From assembly GCF_002741015.1 (NCBI RefSeq), contig NZ_CP016616.1:1945501-2009500 (forward strand): a stretch of 64,000 nucleotides of DNA, written 5' to 3'. Each line of letters starts with the position of its first letter. Within the stretch, counting starts at the first letter, position 1. Below the pieces are notes generated by a model. It saw only the letters and a program-made list of their open reading frames with translations, was not told the origin of the DNA and searched no databases. Below are positions 45,587-53,933 of this stretch, one piece after another. The DNA is from Microvirga ossetica. GTDB taxonomy: Bacteria; Pseudomonadota; Alphaproteobacteria; Rhizobiales; Beijerinckiaceae. The position numbers were made by a program, and so were the translations under genes.

Positions 45587-46102
45587 TTGTCCAGGATCGT
45601 TCGCATCATCGCTTTCGGCTGCGGGCTGTGCGGCGGCATCGTCGCCTCGCAGGGCCCCGAATTCGCGCAGCAGTACCGCCAGCGTGTGGGCGGCGCGGTC
45701 GACGAGTTGCGGCAGGTGATCACGCGCTTTGATGGCGATGCCCGCGCGAGCGGTGAGACCAAGGACAGCGCCATCGCGCGCCTGCGCTCCAACGCGGACG
45801 ATTTCGTCAGCCGGCAGGGCGCCGCCATGCAGGCCAATGTGGAGCGCCTGGGAAGGCTCGAGACGCATCGCGAGACCATGATGCAGGCAGGCCCCTTCTC
45901 GCGCGTCGCCTTGATGATGCGTGACGGCGACCGGGATGTGATGGAAGCGGTCTATCGCGATTTCGAGCCGGCCGTGCCGGTGACGGAGGAAGGGATTCTC
46001 TCGACCGCCATCGGCTTTATCGCCGTCTGGGGCGGTCTTCTTCTGCTGACGGGCTTTCTCCGCAGCCTGTGGCGCCGGCCTCGTCAACCAGTGCGAGCCT
46101 AA
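45587..46102 (+). CDS. DUF2937 family membrane protein
   Basis: A 171-residue protein with an N-terminal hydrophobic segment, the family motif SQGPEFAQQYRQRVGGAVDEL near residues 21-41, a helical middle region and a C-terminal membrane helix (TAIGFIAVWGGLLLLTGF) with a basic tail. The whole matches DUF2937, small inner-membrane proteins of unknown role. It starts at TTG 45587 with AGAGGTCAGGG in front, 12 bases after the previous gene, so it probably belongs to the same transcript. A family A repeat follows and may end that transcript. Confidence 0.8.
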   Translation: MSRIVRIIAFGCGLCGGIVASQGPEFAQQYRQRVGGAVDELRQVITRFDGDARASGETKDSAIARLRSNADDFVSRQGAAMQANVERLGRLETHRETMMQAGPFSRVALMMRDGDRDVMEAVYRDFEPAVPVTEEGILSTAIGFIAVWGGLLLLTGFLRSLWRRPRQPVRA

Positions 46103-46120
46103 CCCAAGCCGTTAAAAACA

Positions 46121-46236
46121 CCCTCGATCCTCATCCTGAGGAGCCGCGTAGCGGCGTCTCGAAGGAGGTTCCAGAGAGCACTGGATGCTCCTTCGAGACG
46201 CAGACTGCGTCTGCTCCTCAGGATGAGGATCGAGGG
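46121..46236. repeat. Palindromic repeat (family A) with extended arms
   Basis: Arms of more than 20 matching bases (CCCTCGATCCTCATCCTGAG and its complement ending GGATCGAGGG) enclose the usual CGTCTCGAAGGAG/CTCCTTCGAGACG pair. It is the most perfect copy in the window and lies between convergent genes, so it could terminate both. Confidence 0.85.
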
Positions 46237-46249
46237 TGTAATCGATCTG

Positions 46250-46588
46250 TTAACCCTCGCGCTCCGGCTTTCCGGCCAGAACCACATAGAACCCCAGGCC
46301 GTCCTGGGCCGGTAGGGTCTGCAGTCGGGCGATCCAGCCGCGCTTCTTGGCCTCCAGCAGGGCCTTGCCGATCGGCTGGAACAGGGTCTCGCCGCCGCCC
46401 TCCGCCGGCGGAGCGAGACGGATGGCGACGGATTTGGCGGCCGAGAAGCGGCTGCGCTCCAGCATGTCCTGGATCGAGGCTGCGGCCTGCTCGCGGGATG
46501 CGCTGCGCAGATCCAGCACGGAATCGGCATCGACGACACCGAGACCGCCGCGGAGCTTGTTGGCGTAGAATTCCTCGAAATGGGGCAT
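46250..46588 (-). CDS. Hypothetical protein, 112 residues
   Basis: A soluble, charged protein without signal peptide or membrane segment. It reads like a folded alpha/beta domain: ASIQDMLERSRFSAAKSVAIRLAPP, then ETLFQPIGKALLEAKKRGWIARLQTL and a final strand GLGFYVVLAGKPE. I do not recognise the family. The start at 46588 is the first ATG. The frame has normal codon use and both neighbouring gaps are repeats, which supports a real gene. It lies downstream of homospermidine synthase on the same strand, separated by a family B repeat of about 100 bases. Confidence 0.55.
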   Translation of the reverse strand: MPHFEEFYANKLRGGLGVVDADSVLDLRSASREQAAASIQDMLERSRFSAAKSVAIRLAPPAEGGGETLFQPIGKALLEAKKRGWIARLQTLPAQDGLGFYVVLAGKPEREG

Positions 46589-46602
46589 CCTGTATCCTCA
46601 GG

Positions 46603-46706
46603 TGTCATTCCCGGCCGGAGCGTAGCGAAGGGGAAGGGAATCCAGGTCCAGACGCGCCGGTTATGGATCCCCTTCCCGGCCGCTTTGCGGCCGCCGGGGA
46701 TGACAA
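46603..46706. repeat. Palindromic repeat (family B)
   Basis: GTCATTCCCGGCCGG at the left end mirrors CCGCCGGGGATGAC at the right end, with GGGGAAGGGAATCC and GGATCCCCTTCCC inside. It lies ten bases from the homospermidine synthase stop codon. Confidence 0.8.
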
Positions 46707-46715
46707 TGAACGGAC

Positions 46716-48143
46716 TTACCGCACCAGCACGTTCCGGAACTGCCACGGATCGGACGTGTCGATGTCCTCCGGGAAGAAGCCGGGACGGTCGGTGAGCGGG
46801 GTCCAGTCGGTATAGTAGCCGTTGACCGGGCCGAGATAGGGCATCTGCACTTCGAGGCAGCGGCGGAAATCCATCTCGTCGGCCTCGACGATGCCGGCAT
46901 TCGGGTTCTCCAGCGCCCAGACCATGCCGGCGAGCACGGCCGAGGTCACCTGCAGGCCGGTGGCGTTCTGGTAAGGCGCCACGCGGCGCGTCTCCTCGAT
47001 GGAAAGCTGCGAGCCGTACCAATAGGCGTTCTTGCCGTGGCCGTAGAGCAGCACGCCGAGTTCGTCGATGCCGTCGACGATCTCGTTCTCGTCGAGGATG
47101 TGCTGCTCGTCCTGGAACTTGCCGGCGCTGCCGAACATCTCGTGCAGCGAGAGCACCGCCTCGTTGCAGGGATGATAGGCGTAGTGGCAGGTCGGCCGGT
47201 ACACCGCCTTTCCGTTCTCGCGCACGGTGTAATAGTCCGCGATCGAGATCGACTCGTTGTGCGTGACGAGGAAGCCGTATTGCGAGCCGGGCGTCGGGCA
47301 CCAGGTGCGCACGCGAGTGTTGGCGCCGGGCTGCAGCAGATAGATCGCCTGCGCGTCGGGGCCGAGCGTGCCGGCATTCTCCGGCATCCATTGTTCATGC
47401 GTGCCCCAGCCGAGCTCGGCCGGCTGCAGGCCCTCCGACACGAAGCCGTCCACCGACCAGGTGTTGACGAAGGTGCCCATGGGCTTTTCCGACTTGGCGC
47501 GCTGCGTGTCGCGCTCGGCGATGTGGATGCCCTTCACGCCGACTTTTTGCGCCAGACGGGCCCAGTCCTCGCGGTTCTTCGGCTCGTCGTAGGTCACGCC
47601 CAGATCGCCCGCGACATTCACCAGCGCCTGCTTGACGAACCAGGACACCATGCCCGGATTGGCGCCGCAGCACGACACGGCCGTGGTGCCGCCCGGATTG
47701 CGCTTGCGCGCCGCCATGGTGATCTCGCGCAGCGCGAAGTTCGTGCGCGATTCCGGGCCCTTGCTCTTGTCGAAATAGAAGCCGGGCCAGGGCTCGTTGA
47801 CGGTGTCGATGTAGAAGCAGTCGAGCGAGCGGCACAGCTCCATGATGTCGACGGAGCCGGTATCCACCGAGAGGTTGACGCAGAAGCCCTGTCCGCCGCC
47901 GGCGGTCAGCAGCGGCGTGAGCAGCTCGCGGTAATTGTCCTTCGTCACCGCCTGCTGGATGAAGCGGATGCCGCGCTCGTCGAGGAGCTCCTTGTGCTTC
48001 TCCTGCGGGTCGATGACCACGAAGCGGCTCTTGTCGTAATCGAAATGGCGTTCGATGAGCGGCAGGGTTCCCTGACCGATCGAGCCGAAGCCGATCATGA
48101 CGATGGGGCCGGTGATGCGACCGTGGACGGGCCAAGTGGTCAT
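46716..48143 (-). CDS. hss: Homospermidine synthase
   Basis: A 475-residue NAD-dependent enzyme that joins two putrescine (or spermidine and putrescine) molecules into homospermidine, the main long polyamine of rhizobia. It starts with the dinucleotide fold IVMIGFGSIGQGTLPLIERHF. Active-site segments include CFYIDTVNEPWPGFY, SCCGANPGMVSWFVKQAL, LGWGTHEQWMP and the Tyr/His-rich CHYAYHPCNEA. Length matches bacterial homospermidine synthases. The ATG at 48143 was chosen because GGAGACAGATCCG stands before it; the frame stays open about 210 bases upstream without similarity. The ornithine decarboxylase that would supply putrescine is 2.3 kb away on the same strand. Confidence 0.95.
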   Translation of the reverse strand: MTTWPVHGRITGPIVMIGFGSIGQGTLPLIERHFDYDKSRFVVIDPQEKHKELLDERGIRFIQQAVTKDNYRELLTPLLTAGGGQGFCVNLSVDTGSVDIMELCRSLDCFYIDTVNEPWPGFYFDKSKGPESRTNFALREITMAARKRNPGGTTAVSCCGANPGMVSWFVKQALVNVAGDLGVTYDEPKNREDWARLAQKVGVKGIHIAERDTQRAKSEKPMGTFVNTWSVDGFVSEGLQPAELGWGTHEQWMPENAGTLGPDAQAIYLLQPGANTRVRTWCPTPGSQYGFLVTHNESISIADYYTVRENGKAVYRPTCHYAYHPCNEAVLSLHEMFGSAGKFQDEQHILDENEIVDGIDELGVLLYGHGKNAYWYGSQLSIEETRRVAPYQNATGLQVTSAVLAGMVWALENPNAGIVEADEMDFRRCLEVQMPYLGPVNGYYTDWTPLTDRPGFFPEDIDTSDPWQFRNVLVR

Positions 48144-48394
48144 CGGATCTGTCTCCTTGACGAAAGCAGCGACGGTGAAAGGTAAACACCGGATAACGGT
48201 TTCGGGCGCATCTAGGATTGCGGAGCCCCCGGGGTCAATGCCTGGGACCCGCTTCCCGCGCCGGCAGGCCATTTCCCTGCGGACGGCAAAGGCTGCATGA
48301 CGATCGCGGCCCAGCCATGCCGATTTCACGCTCGACATCGTGAAACAAGGCTTCATGATGGCGGGCCTCTTCGTTTCTCTTCCGGTCGCGAGCG

Positions 48395-49633
48395 ATGAAA
48401 TTCCACGACCTTCTCAGGCATTACTGGCACATCATCGGCCTCGGCTTCGCACTGACCTTCCTGTCCTCCTTCGGCCAGACCTTCTTCATTTCCCTGTCGG
48501 GCCCGGACATCCGCGCGGCTTTCGGTCTCACGCACGGCGCCTTCGGCTCGATCTATTCCGTCGCGACCCTGTCCTCGGGTCTCCTGATGATCTGGGTCGG
48601 CAGCGTCATCGACCGGGTCGACATCCGGCTTTATGCCACCACGGCCATGCTTGGCCTGACGGTGGCCGCAATCAGCCTGTCCTTCGCGCCGAACCTCCTC
48701 GTGCTGGGCCTGAGCCTCTTCGCCTTGCGCCTCTTCGGCCAGGGCATGCTCAGCCATGCGGGCGTGATGAGCACCGCGCGCCTGCATGAAGGCGTGCGCG
48801 GCCGGGCGCTCGGCGTGGCCGCCCTCGGCTTTCCGGCCGGCGAAGCGACCCTACCGGCCCTCGCCCTCGCGCTGATCGCGGCTTTCGGATGGACCGGCAC
48901 TTGGCGCATCGCCGCGCTCGTCATCGTTGCTGCCTTGGCCACCGGTTGGCTGCTCGGCTTTCTCCTGCGAGCGAGGGATGCGGACATCGAGGAGACGGCG
49001 CGGAAAAAGACCCTGAGCGATACGGGTCCGCGCTGGGCCGACATCCTGCGCGACTGGCGCTTTCTTGCGCTCATCCCGACCATGATCGGCTATCCGGCGA
49101 TCATGACGGCCTACTTCTTCCATCAGCGTTTCATCGCCGACGTGAAGGGCTGGTCGCTGGAACTTCTGGCAAGCAGCATCACGCTTTTCGCGCTGGTCTC
49201 CGTGGTCGTTGCCATGAGCGCCGGCAGCTTCGTCGACCGCTTCGGCGCCGTGCGCCTCAGCCATTTCTATCTCGCCGGCATGAGCGCCGCATCCATCGCT
49301 CTCGCGACCTTCGACGCACCGTTTCTGCCGCTCGTGTTCTTCGGCCTCATCGGCCTCACATCGGGCTGCACCAATGTGGTGATCGCGGCCGTTCTGGCCG
49401 AGCTGTTCGGCACCGCGCATCTCGGCAAGATCCGCGCGCTCGCAGGCGCGATCATGGTGGTCGCGTCTGCCGCGACGCCGGGCGCCATCGGGCTGCTGTT
49501 CGATGCGGGCGTGAGCCTCGAGGCGATCTGCATCGGCTTCACGATCTACATGCTGATCGCTGCCGCCATCACCTTCGTGCTGCCCTTCCGAGGACTGCGC
49601 GCTTGCAGCCCTCGGAAGGGTAGACGGCTTTAG
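48395..49633 (+). CDS. MFS transporter in the polyamine block
   Basis: A 412-residue membrane protein with about 12 helices. The helix 2-3 loop reads GSVIDRVDIRLYA, a degenerate major facilitator signature, and a long charged central loop (ARDADIEETARKKTLSD) separates the halves. Resemblance to MFS carriers of the oxalate/formate or YbfB-like group is loose. Its place between two polyamine genes makes polyamine or amino acid export conceivable, but nothing in the sequence proves it. It is divergent from hss across 251 bases and convergent with the GNAT gene, with which it overlaps by four bases. Confidence 0.85.
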   Translation: MKFHDLLRHYWHIIGLGFALTFLSSFGQTFFISLSGPDIRAAFGLTHGAFGSIYSVATLSSGLLMIWVGSVIDRVDIRLYATTAMLGLTVAAISLSFAPNLLVLGLSLFALRLFGQGMLSHAGVMSTARLHEGVRGRALGVAALGFPAGEATLPALALALIAAFGWTGTWRIAALVIVAALATGWLLGFLLRARDADIEETARKKTLSDTGPRWADILRDWRFLALIPTMIGYPAIMTAYFFHQRFIADVKGWSLELLASSITLFALVSVVVAMSAGSFVDRFGAVRLSHFYLAGMSAASIALATFDAPFLPLVFFGLIGLTSGCTNVVIAAVLAELFGTAHLGKIRALAGAIMVVASAATPGAIGLLFDAGVSLEAICIGFTIYMLIAAAITFVLPFRGLRACSPRKGRRL

Positions 49634-50202
49634 AGAGCCGAGCGAAGGCCCGCCAATGCACCCTGCGCGGCAGCGGCGACGAGCGCGCCGAGATCGGGCT
49701 TCCGCTCGAGCGCACCGGTCGCGGAGACGAGGCCGCGCGCATTGTCGAGCGCGCCCGCCTCGAGCTCGCGCGCCAGGAAGCGGTTGCGCTCGTAGGGGCC
49801 GGGCAGCCAGAGCGAGCCGGTCTTTTCCGTCGAGAAGCCGAAGCGCTCGTAATAGGGCGCATCGCCCACCAGCAGAACCGCCCTGTGCCCGAGACTGCGC
49901 GCGCGCTGCAACGCCTCGCGCATGAGCTTCCCGCCGAGCCCGAGGCTCTGCACGGACGGATCGATGGCGATCGGCCCGAGCATCAGGGCCGAACGGTTCG
50001 GGCCGGCTGCGATGTGCCACAGGCGCACGGTGCCGATGATCTCACTGTTGCGATCGATGACGAGCGACAGGCCCTCGGCCGGCATCCTGCCCTCGCGCAG
50101 GCGTTCGCAGGTCTTCTGGAACCGGGCGGGTCCGAAGCAGGCATCGAGCAGCGCCTCGCGCGCTTCGACATCGTGGAAGGTTTCTTCGCGAATCGTGATC
50201 AT
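49630..50202 (-). CDS. GNAT family N-acetyltransferase
   Basis: A 190-residue protein with the GNAT core: TIREETFHDVEAREALLDACFG at the N-terminus, the strand IIGTVRLWHIA, and the acetyl-CoA loop LGPIAIDPSVQSLGLGGKLMREAL near residues 75-98. AVLLVGDAPYYERFGFS follows, typical of YhbS-like members. The substrate is unknown; polyamines are a possibility given the neighbours. The ATG at 50202 has GGGAGG at proper distance, which decides the start against the longer frame to 50358. Confidence 0.88.
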   Translation of the reverse strand: MITIREETFHDVEAREALLDACFGPARFQKTCERLREGRMPAEGLSLVIDRNSEIIGTVRLWHIAAGPNRSALMLGPIAIDPSVQSLGLGGKLMREALQRARSLGHRAVLLVGDAPYYERFGFSTEKTGSLWLPGPYERNRFLARELEAGALDNARGLVSATGALERKPDLGALVAAAAQGALAGLRSAL

Positions 50203-50286
50203 GGCCGTGGCCTCCCAATACGTGGGGTGAGCGACAGCCCTCGCACCTGTCCGATACTGAACAGGCCGTCCGGGACCAGTTTGAGG

Positions 50287-50396
50287 ATGAAGCGCCCTCG
50301 TGGTTCGAGACGTTCGCTGACGCGAACTCCTCACCATGAGGGCTCTGGTCTGCCTCATCCTGAGGAGGCCCGAAGGGCCGTCTCGAAGGACGAGGC
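50287..50396. repeat. Rearranged family A repeat (right half before left half)
   Basis: A degenerate right half (GGTTCGAGACG ... CTCCTCACCATGAGG, about 50287-50337) is followed by a clean left half (CCTCATCCTGAGGAGG ... CGTCTCGAAGGACGAGG, 50353-50396). The order is inverted compared with the complete copies, so this is either the junction of two truncated copies or a rearranged one. It lies just downstream of the decarboxylase stop. Confidence 0.55.
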
Positions 50397-50410
50397 AGGC
50401 GGGACGTGAA

Positions 50411-51565
50411 TCAGATCACGTAGGACTTGAGCGGCGGGAAGCCGTTGAACGCGACCGCCGAGTAGGTGGTCGTGTAGGCGCCCGTGCCCTCGATCAGCAC
50501 CTTGTCGCCGATCTCCAGCGAGATGGGGAGCGGGTAAGGCTCCTTCTCGTAGAGAACGTCGGCCGAGTCGCAGGTGGGACCCGCGAGCACGCACGGCACC
50601 TTGCGGTCCTCGTCGTGCTCCGTGCGGATCGGATAGCGGATCGACTCGTCCATCGTCTCGGCGAGACCGCCGAACTTGCCGATGTCGAGATAGACCCAGC
50701 GCACCTCTTCCTCGTCGCGGCTCTTCTTCGAGACGAGAACGACCTCGGCCTCGATGATGCCCGCATTGCCGACCATGCCGCGGCCCGGCTCGATGATCGT
50801 CTCCGGGATGCGGTTGCCGAAGTGCTTCGACAGCGCCCGGAAGATCGACTCGCCATAGGCTTCGACCATCGGGACCGTCTTCAGGTACTTCGTCGGGAAG
50901 CCGCCGCCGAGATTGACCATCGACAGGTGGATGCCGCGATGCGCGCATTCACGGAAGATCGCCGAAGCAGAACCGAGAGCCTGATCCCAGGCTTCCGTGT
51001 TGCGCTGCTGCGAACCCACGTGGAACGACACGCCGTAGGCTTCCAGGCCCTGACGATAGGCATGCTCCAGCACGTCCACGGCCATCTCGGGCACGCAGCC
51101 GAACTTGCGGGAGAGCGGCCACTCGGCGCCGGCGCCGTCGCACAGGATGCGGCAGAACACCTTCACCTCGGAAGCCTCGATGCCAGCCGTCTCAGCCGCG
51201 CGGGCGATCTTCTCGACCTCGACCTCGCAATCGACCGCATAGAGGCGCACGCCCATCTCGAGGGCGCGAACGATGTCGCGCTCCTTCTTGATGGTGTTGC
51301 CGAAGGAGATGCGGTCGGGCGTGGCGCCGGCATCGAGCGCAAGCTGGATCTCGACGACGGACGCCGTGTCGAAGCACGAGCCGAGCTCCGCCAGGAGCTT
51401 GAGCACCCGCGGCTCCGGATTGGCCTTCACGGCGTAGAACACACGCGTGTCGGGGAGCGCACGGGCAAACTTCGAGTAGTTGTCGCGCACGACCTCGAGG
51501 TCGACGACCACGCACGGGCCGTCCTCACGTCGGTTGCGCAGGAATTCACGGATGCGCTGAGTCAT
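50411..51565 (-). CDS. Ornithine/lysine decarboxylase, group IV
   Basis: A 384-residue PLP decarboxylase of the alanine-racemase fold. The cofactor lysine is in FYAVKANPEP near residue 48. GVSFHVGSQQ and NLGGGFPTKY form the phosphate site, EPGRGMVGNAG follows, and the active-site Cys is in GPTCDSADVLYEKE. It makes putrescine (or cadaverine) for the homospermidine synthase encoded nearby. Length and motifs fit the alphaproteobacterial ornithine/lysine enzymes rather than the large E. coli type. A leader of about 435 bases with speF-like structure precedes it, so expression is probably controlled by polyamines or ornithine. The start ATG at 51565 has GGGGAGAG upstream. Confidence 0.95.
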   Translation of the reverse strand: MTQRIREFLRNRREDGPCVVVDLEVVRDNYSKFARALPDTRVFYAVKANPEPRVLKLLAELGSCFDTASVVEIQLALDAGATPDRISFGNTIKKERDIVRALEMGVRLYAVDCEVEVEKIARAAETAGIEASEVKVFCRILCDGAGAEWPLSRKFGCVPEMAVDVLEHAYRQGLEAYGVSFHVGSQQRNTEAWDQALGSASAIFRECAHRGIHLSMVNLGGGFPTKYLKTVPMVEAYGESIFRALSKHFGNRIPETIIEPGRGMVGNAGIIEAEVVLVSKKSRDEEEVRWVYLDIGKFGGLAETMDESIRYPIRTEHDEDRKVPCVLAGPTCDSADVLYEKEPYPLPISLEIGDKVLIEGTGAYTTTYSAVAFNGFPPLKSYVI

Positions 51566-51799
51566 GGCGCTCTCCCCACCAAAGGTTCAATGGAGGTCTT
51601 GTGCAGCCTCCGGATTGAAATTCAGACGATCAGGAAGTCCTGCCGTCCGGCGTCAGCGAGGGAAGATGGCATCCCGCTTCGTGCGATGGAGACACGAGAA
51701 GCGGCGATGGGCTCTTCACCCGACGATGCTGCCTTGGATTGGATGGGGATACTCCATCCGCACGCCTGGCAATGATAAACAAGCCTCTTCGGTGTTGAC

Positions 51800-51960
51800 C
51801 TTTGGAGGGCCAACGAGACCAAAAAAGCCCGTTCGTCGTTGCTTTAAGTCGCGTCCCCCGCTGAGAGCGAAGTACGCCGGTTTTCGCCTCCGGCTGCCGG
51901 TTAGGGGTATCGAGAGCTAGGTCGCTCTCGGGCGGCTGTCCGGCCTCTTGTCCGGATGCC
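51800..51960 (-). ncRNA. speF-type structured leader of the ornithine decarboxylase gene
   Basis: On the minus strand several strong helices follow one another: CCGGACAAGAGGCCGG, a perfect 7-bp hairpin CGAGAGC/GCTCTCG (51911-51930), CCGGCAGCCGG, CCGGAGGCGAAAACCGG, and a GC-rich tail ending near GGGCTTTTTTGG (T run at 51821-51826). Alphaproteobacterial ornithine decarboxylase genes carry the speF RNA motif at this position, and the segment agrees with what I remember of it. It should be a cis-regulatory RNA. The T run could be an attenuator, but its stem is weak. The boundaries are estimates, and the family call needs a covariance search. Confidence 0.65.
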
Positions 51961-52008
51961 CACCAACCGACACACGACCACAGGCACGTGCGAAATTGGG
52001 CAAGGCTG

Positions 52009-52036
52009 AGATAAGGGTATTCGCCCCCGATCACAA
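52009..52036 (-). promoter_or_regulatory. Promoter of the ornithine decarboxylase leader
   Basis: On the minus strand TTGTGA (52036-52031) and TTATCT (52014-52009) are 16 bases apart and point into the structured leader, giving a transcript start near 52002 and a leader of about 435 bases before the decarboxylase start codon. Confidence 0.5.
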
Positions 52037-52208
52037 GAGTTTTTCGGGGACGTCCCAGGATTTTTTTAACCCTGCCGAGACCTGTGTCTTGCCCGCATCA
52101 CCATTCAGCTCCCATTAAGCGGGACAGGTACACGGAAGACGGGTCGGGCCCCATATTCCAAGCCTGAATCCCGGCCACCTCCTCTTGAGACGAGAACGCT
52201 CCGCAGCC

Positions 52209-53780
52209 ATGACGAATCTGTCCCGCCGTACCCTCCTGCTAAGCCTGCTCGCAGCCACCGCGCTGCCCGCTTTCGACCAGCAGAGCTGGGCGCAGCAGCA
52301 GAACAGCGTGCCGACACCCAATCCCTTCCGCTACGAGGATGTGGTGCGCCGGGCCCGCGAGTTGGCCGGCGTCCCGTTCGAGGCACCCGTCTCGCAGCTG
52401 CCCGAGCCGCTGAACCGGCTCAGCTTCGACGATTACCGCGACATCCGCTTTCGCACCGACAAGGCCCTGCTCGGCGGCGGCGGCGGTCCGTTCCGGTTGC
52501 AGCTCTTCCATCTCGGCTTCCTCTACCAGCGCCCGGTGACCGTGAACGTCATCCGCGACGGGGTGCCGACCCCGGTGGCCTATCAGCGGGAGCTGTTCGA
52601 TTACGGCCGCAACAAGATCGAGCGGCCGCTGCCGGTCAATCTCGGCTTTGCGGGCTTTCGCCTCCACTATCCTCTGAACGATCCGAAGGTGCTGGACGAG
52701 CTCATCGCCTTCCTCGGCGCGAGCTATTTCCGCTTCCTGGGTTCGGATCAGAAATACGGCCTCTCGGCGCGGGGCCTCGCGATCAACGTGGAGGGCGGCG
52801 AGGCGGAGGAGTTTCCGCATTTCCGCGAATTCTGGATCGAGATGCCCAAGCCCAACGACGAGCGGGCCATCATCTACGCCCTGCTCGACAGCCCGTCCGT
52901 GGCCGGCGCCTACCGGTTCGAGATCTATCCGTCCAAGGAGACGACCCTCGACATCACGGCGACGCTCTTCCCGCGTCAGCCCATCACCAATGTGGGCGTC
53001 GCTCCCCTCACCTCGATGTATTTCGAGGGCGAGAACGACCGCAAGCCGTCCGACGATTTCCGTCTCGAGCTGCACGATTCGGACGGGCTGCTCATGCAGT
53101 CCGGGGCCGGCGAGTGGATATGGCGCCCCCTCCGCAATCCGGCCAAGAAGACGATCTCCTCCTTCAGCGACAACAACCCGCGCGGCTTCGGCCTGATGCA
53201 GCGCGACCGGGTGTTCGAGCATTACCAGGATCTGGAGGCGCACTACCATCAGCGCCCCGGCTACTGGGTCGAGCCCATCGGCCAATGGGGCGAGGGCTGG
53301 GTCGAGCTGGTCGAGATCCCGACGCCGGACGAGACCCACGACAACATCGTCGCCTATTGGCAGCCGAGCCGGCCGTACGAGCCGGGGCAGGAAGTGGTCA
53401 TCTCCTACCGCCTGCGCGCCGCATCGGCGATCGGCGCGATGCATCCGGGCGGAAAGGTGGTCAACACCTTCCAGACGCCGCCCCGGGCCAGCGGGTCGAA
53501 CGCGCCGAGCGATCCCCGGCATCGCCGCTTCATCGTCGATTTCGCAGGCGGCAACCTGGCCTATTACCTGAACGCCCCGGAGCAGGTGCAGCTGGTGCCC
53601 TCCACCTCGGTCGGCCAGATCACCAACACCTTCATCATGCCCAACCCTCATACGGAAGGCTTCCGCGCCGCCATCGACGTGAAGCTGGAGCCGGGCCAAT
53701 CCACCGACCTGCGCGCCTTCCTGCGCGCCGGCAACCGGGCCCTGACAGAGACCTGGACCTATCCCTGGTTCGTGGAGTGA
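52209..53780 (+). CDS. opgG: Periplasmic glucan biosynthesis protein, OpgG/MdoG family (copy 2)
   Basis: A 523-residue exported protein. The N-terminus (LSRRTLLLSLLAATALPAF) has an Arg pair before a hydrophobic stretch, so Tat export is possible. The MdoG fold follows: FRYEDVVRRARELAGVPF, DDYRDIRFRTDKALL, FAGFRLHYPL, AFLGASYFRFLG, YGLSARGLAI, LHDSDGLLMQSGAGEWIWRPL and the C-terminal domain ending in TETWTYPWF. It shapes osmoregulated periplasmic glucans with OpgH, which is not in the window. It is a paralogue of 38175-39764, sharing the same motifs but clearly diverged. ATG 52209 was chosen over TTG 52185 because it starts the export signal. Confidence 0.9.
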   Translation: MTNLSRRTLLLSLLAATALPAFDQQSWAQQQNSVPTPNPFRYEDVVRRARELAGVPFEAPVSQLPEPLNRLSFDDYRDIRFRTDKALLGGGGGPFRLQLFHLGFLYQRPVTVNVIRDGVPTPVAYQRELFDYGRNKIERPLPVNLGFAGFRLHYPLNDPKVLDELIAFLGASYFRFLGSDQKYGLSARGLAINVEGGEAEEFPHFREFWIEMPKPNDERAIIYALLDSPSVAGAYRFEIYPSKETTLDITATLFPRQPITNVGVAPLTSMYFEGENDRKPSDDFRLELHDSDGLLMQSGAGEWIWRPLRNPAKKTISSFSDNNPRGFGLMQRDRVFEHYQDLEAHYHQRPGYWVEPIGQWGEGWVELVEIPTPDETHDNIVAYWQPSRPYEPGQEVVISYRLRAASAIGAMHPGGKVVNTFQTPPRASGSNAPSDPRHRRFIVDFAGGNLAYYLNAPEQVQLVPSTSVGQITNTFIMPNPHTEGFRAAIDVKLEPGQSTDLRAFLRAGNRALTETWTYPWFVE

Positions 53781-53797
53781 TCTACCTCGTCTCGGCG

Positions 53798-53894
53798 TCA
53801 TCCCCGGCGGCCGAAAGGCTGGGGAGGGGATCCACTCACAGCCGCTGCGGCTCCAGATTCCCTTCCCCTCCGCTGACCTCCGGCCGGGAATGAC
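53798..53894. repeat. Palindromic repeat (family B)
   Basis: GTCATCCCCGGCGG at the left end mirrors CCGGCCGGGAATGAC at the right end, with GGGGAGGGGATCC and TTCCCTTCCCCTCC inside. It follows the second opgG after 17 bases. Confidence 0.75.
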
Positions 53895-53933
53895 ACTGTC
53901 CTTCATAACACCCACTCACGCATAACACCCACT

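Noticed and set aside
51622..51822. 66-codon minus-strand frame in the decarboxylase leader (HCQACGW segment)
   Set aside because: Only one Cys-x2-Cys pair, atypical codon use and a TTG start inside the structured leader. It could be a regulatory leader ORF, but the evidence is too weak to call it a gene.
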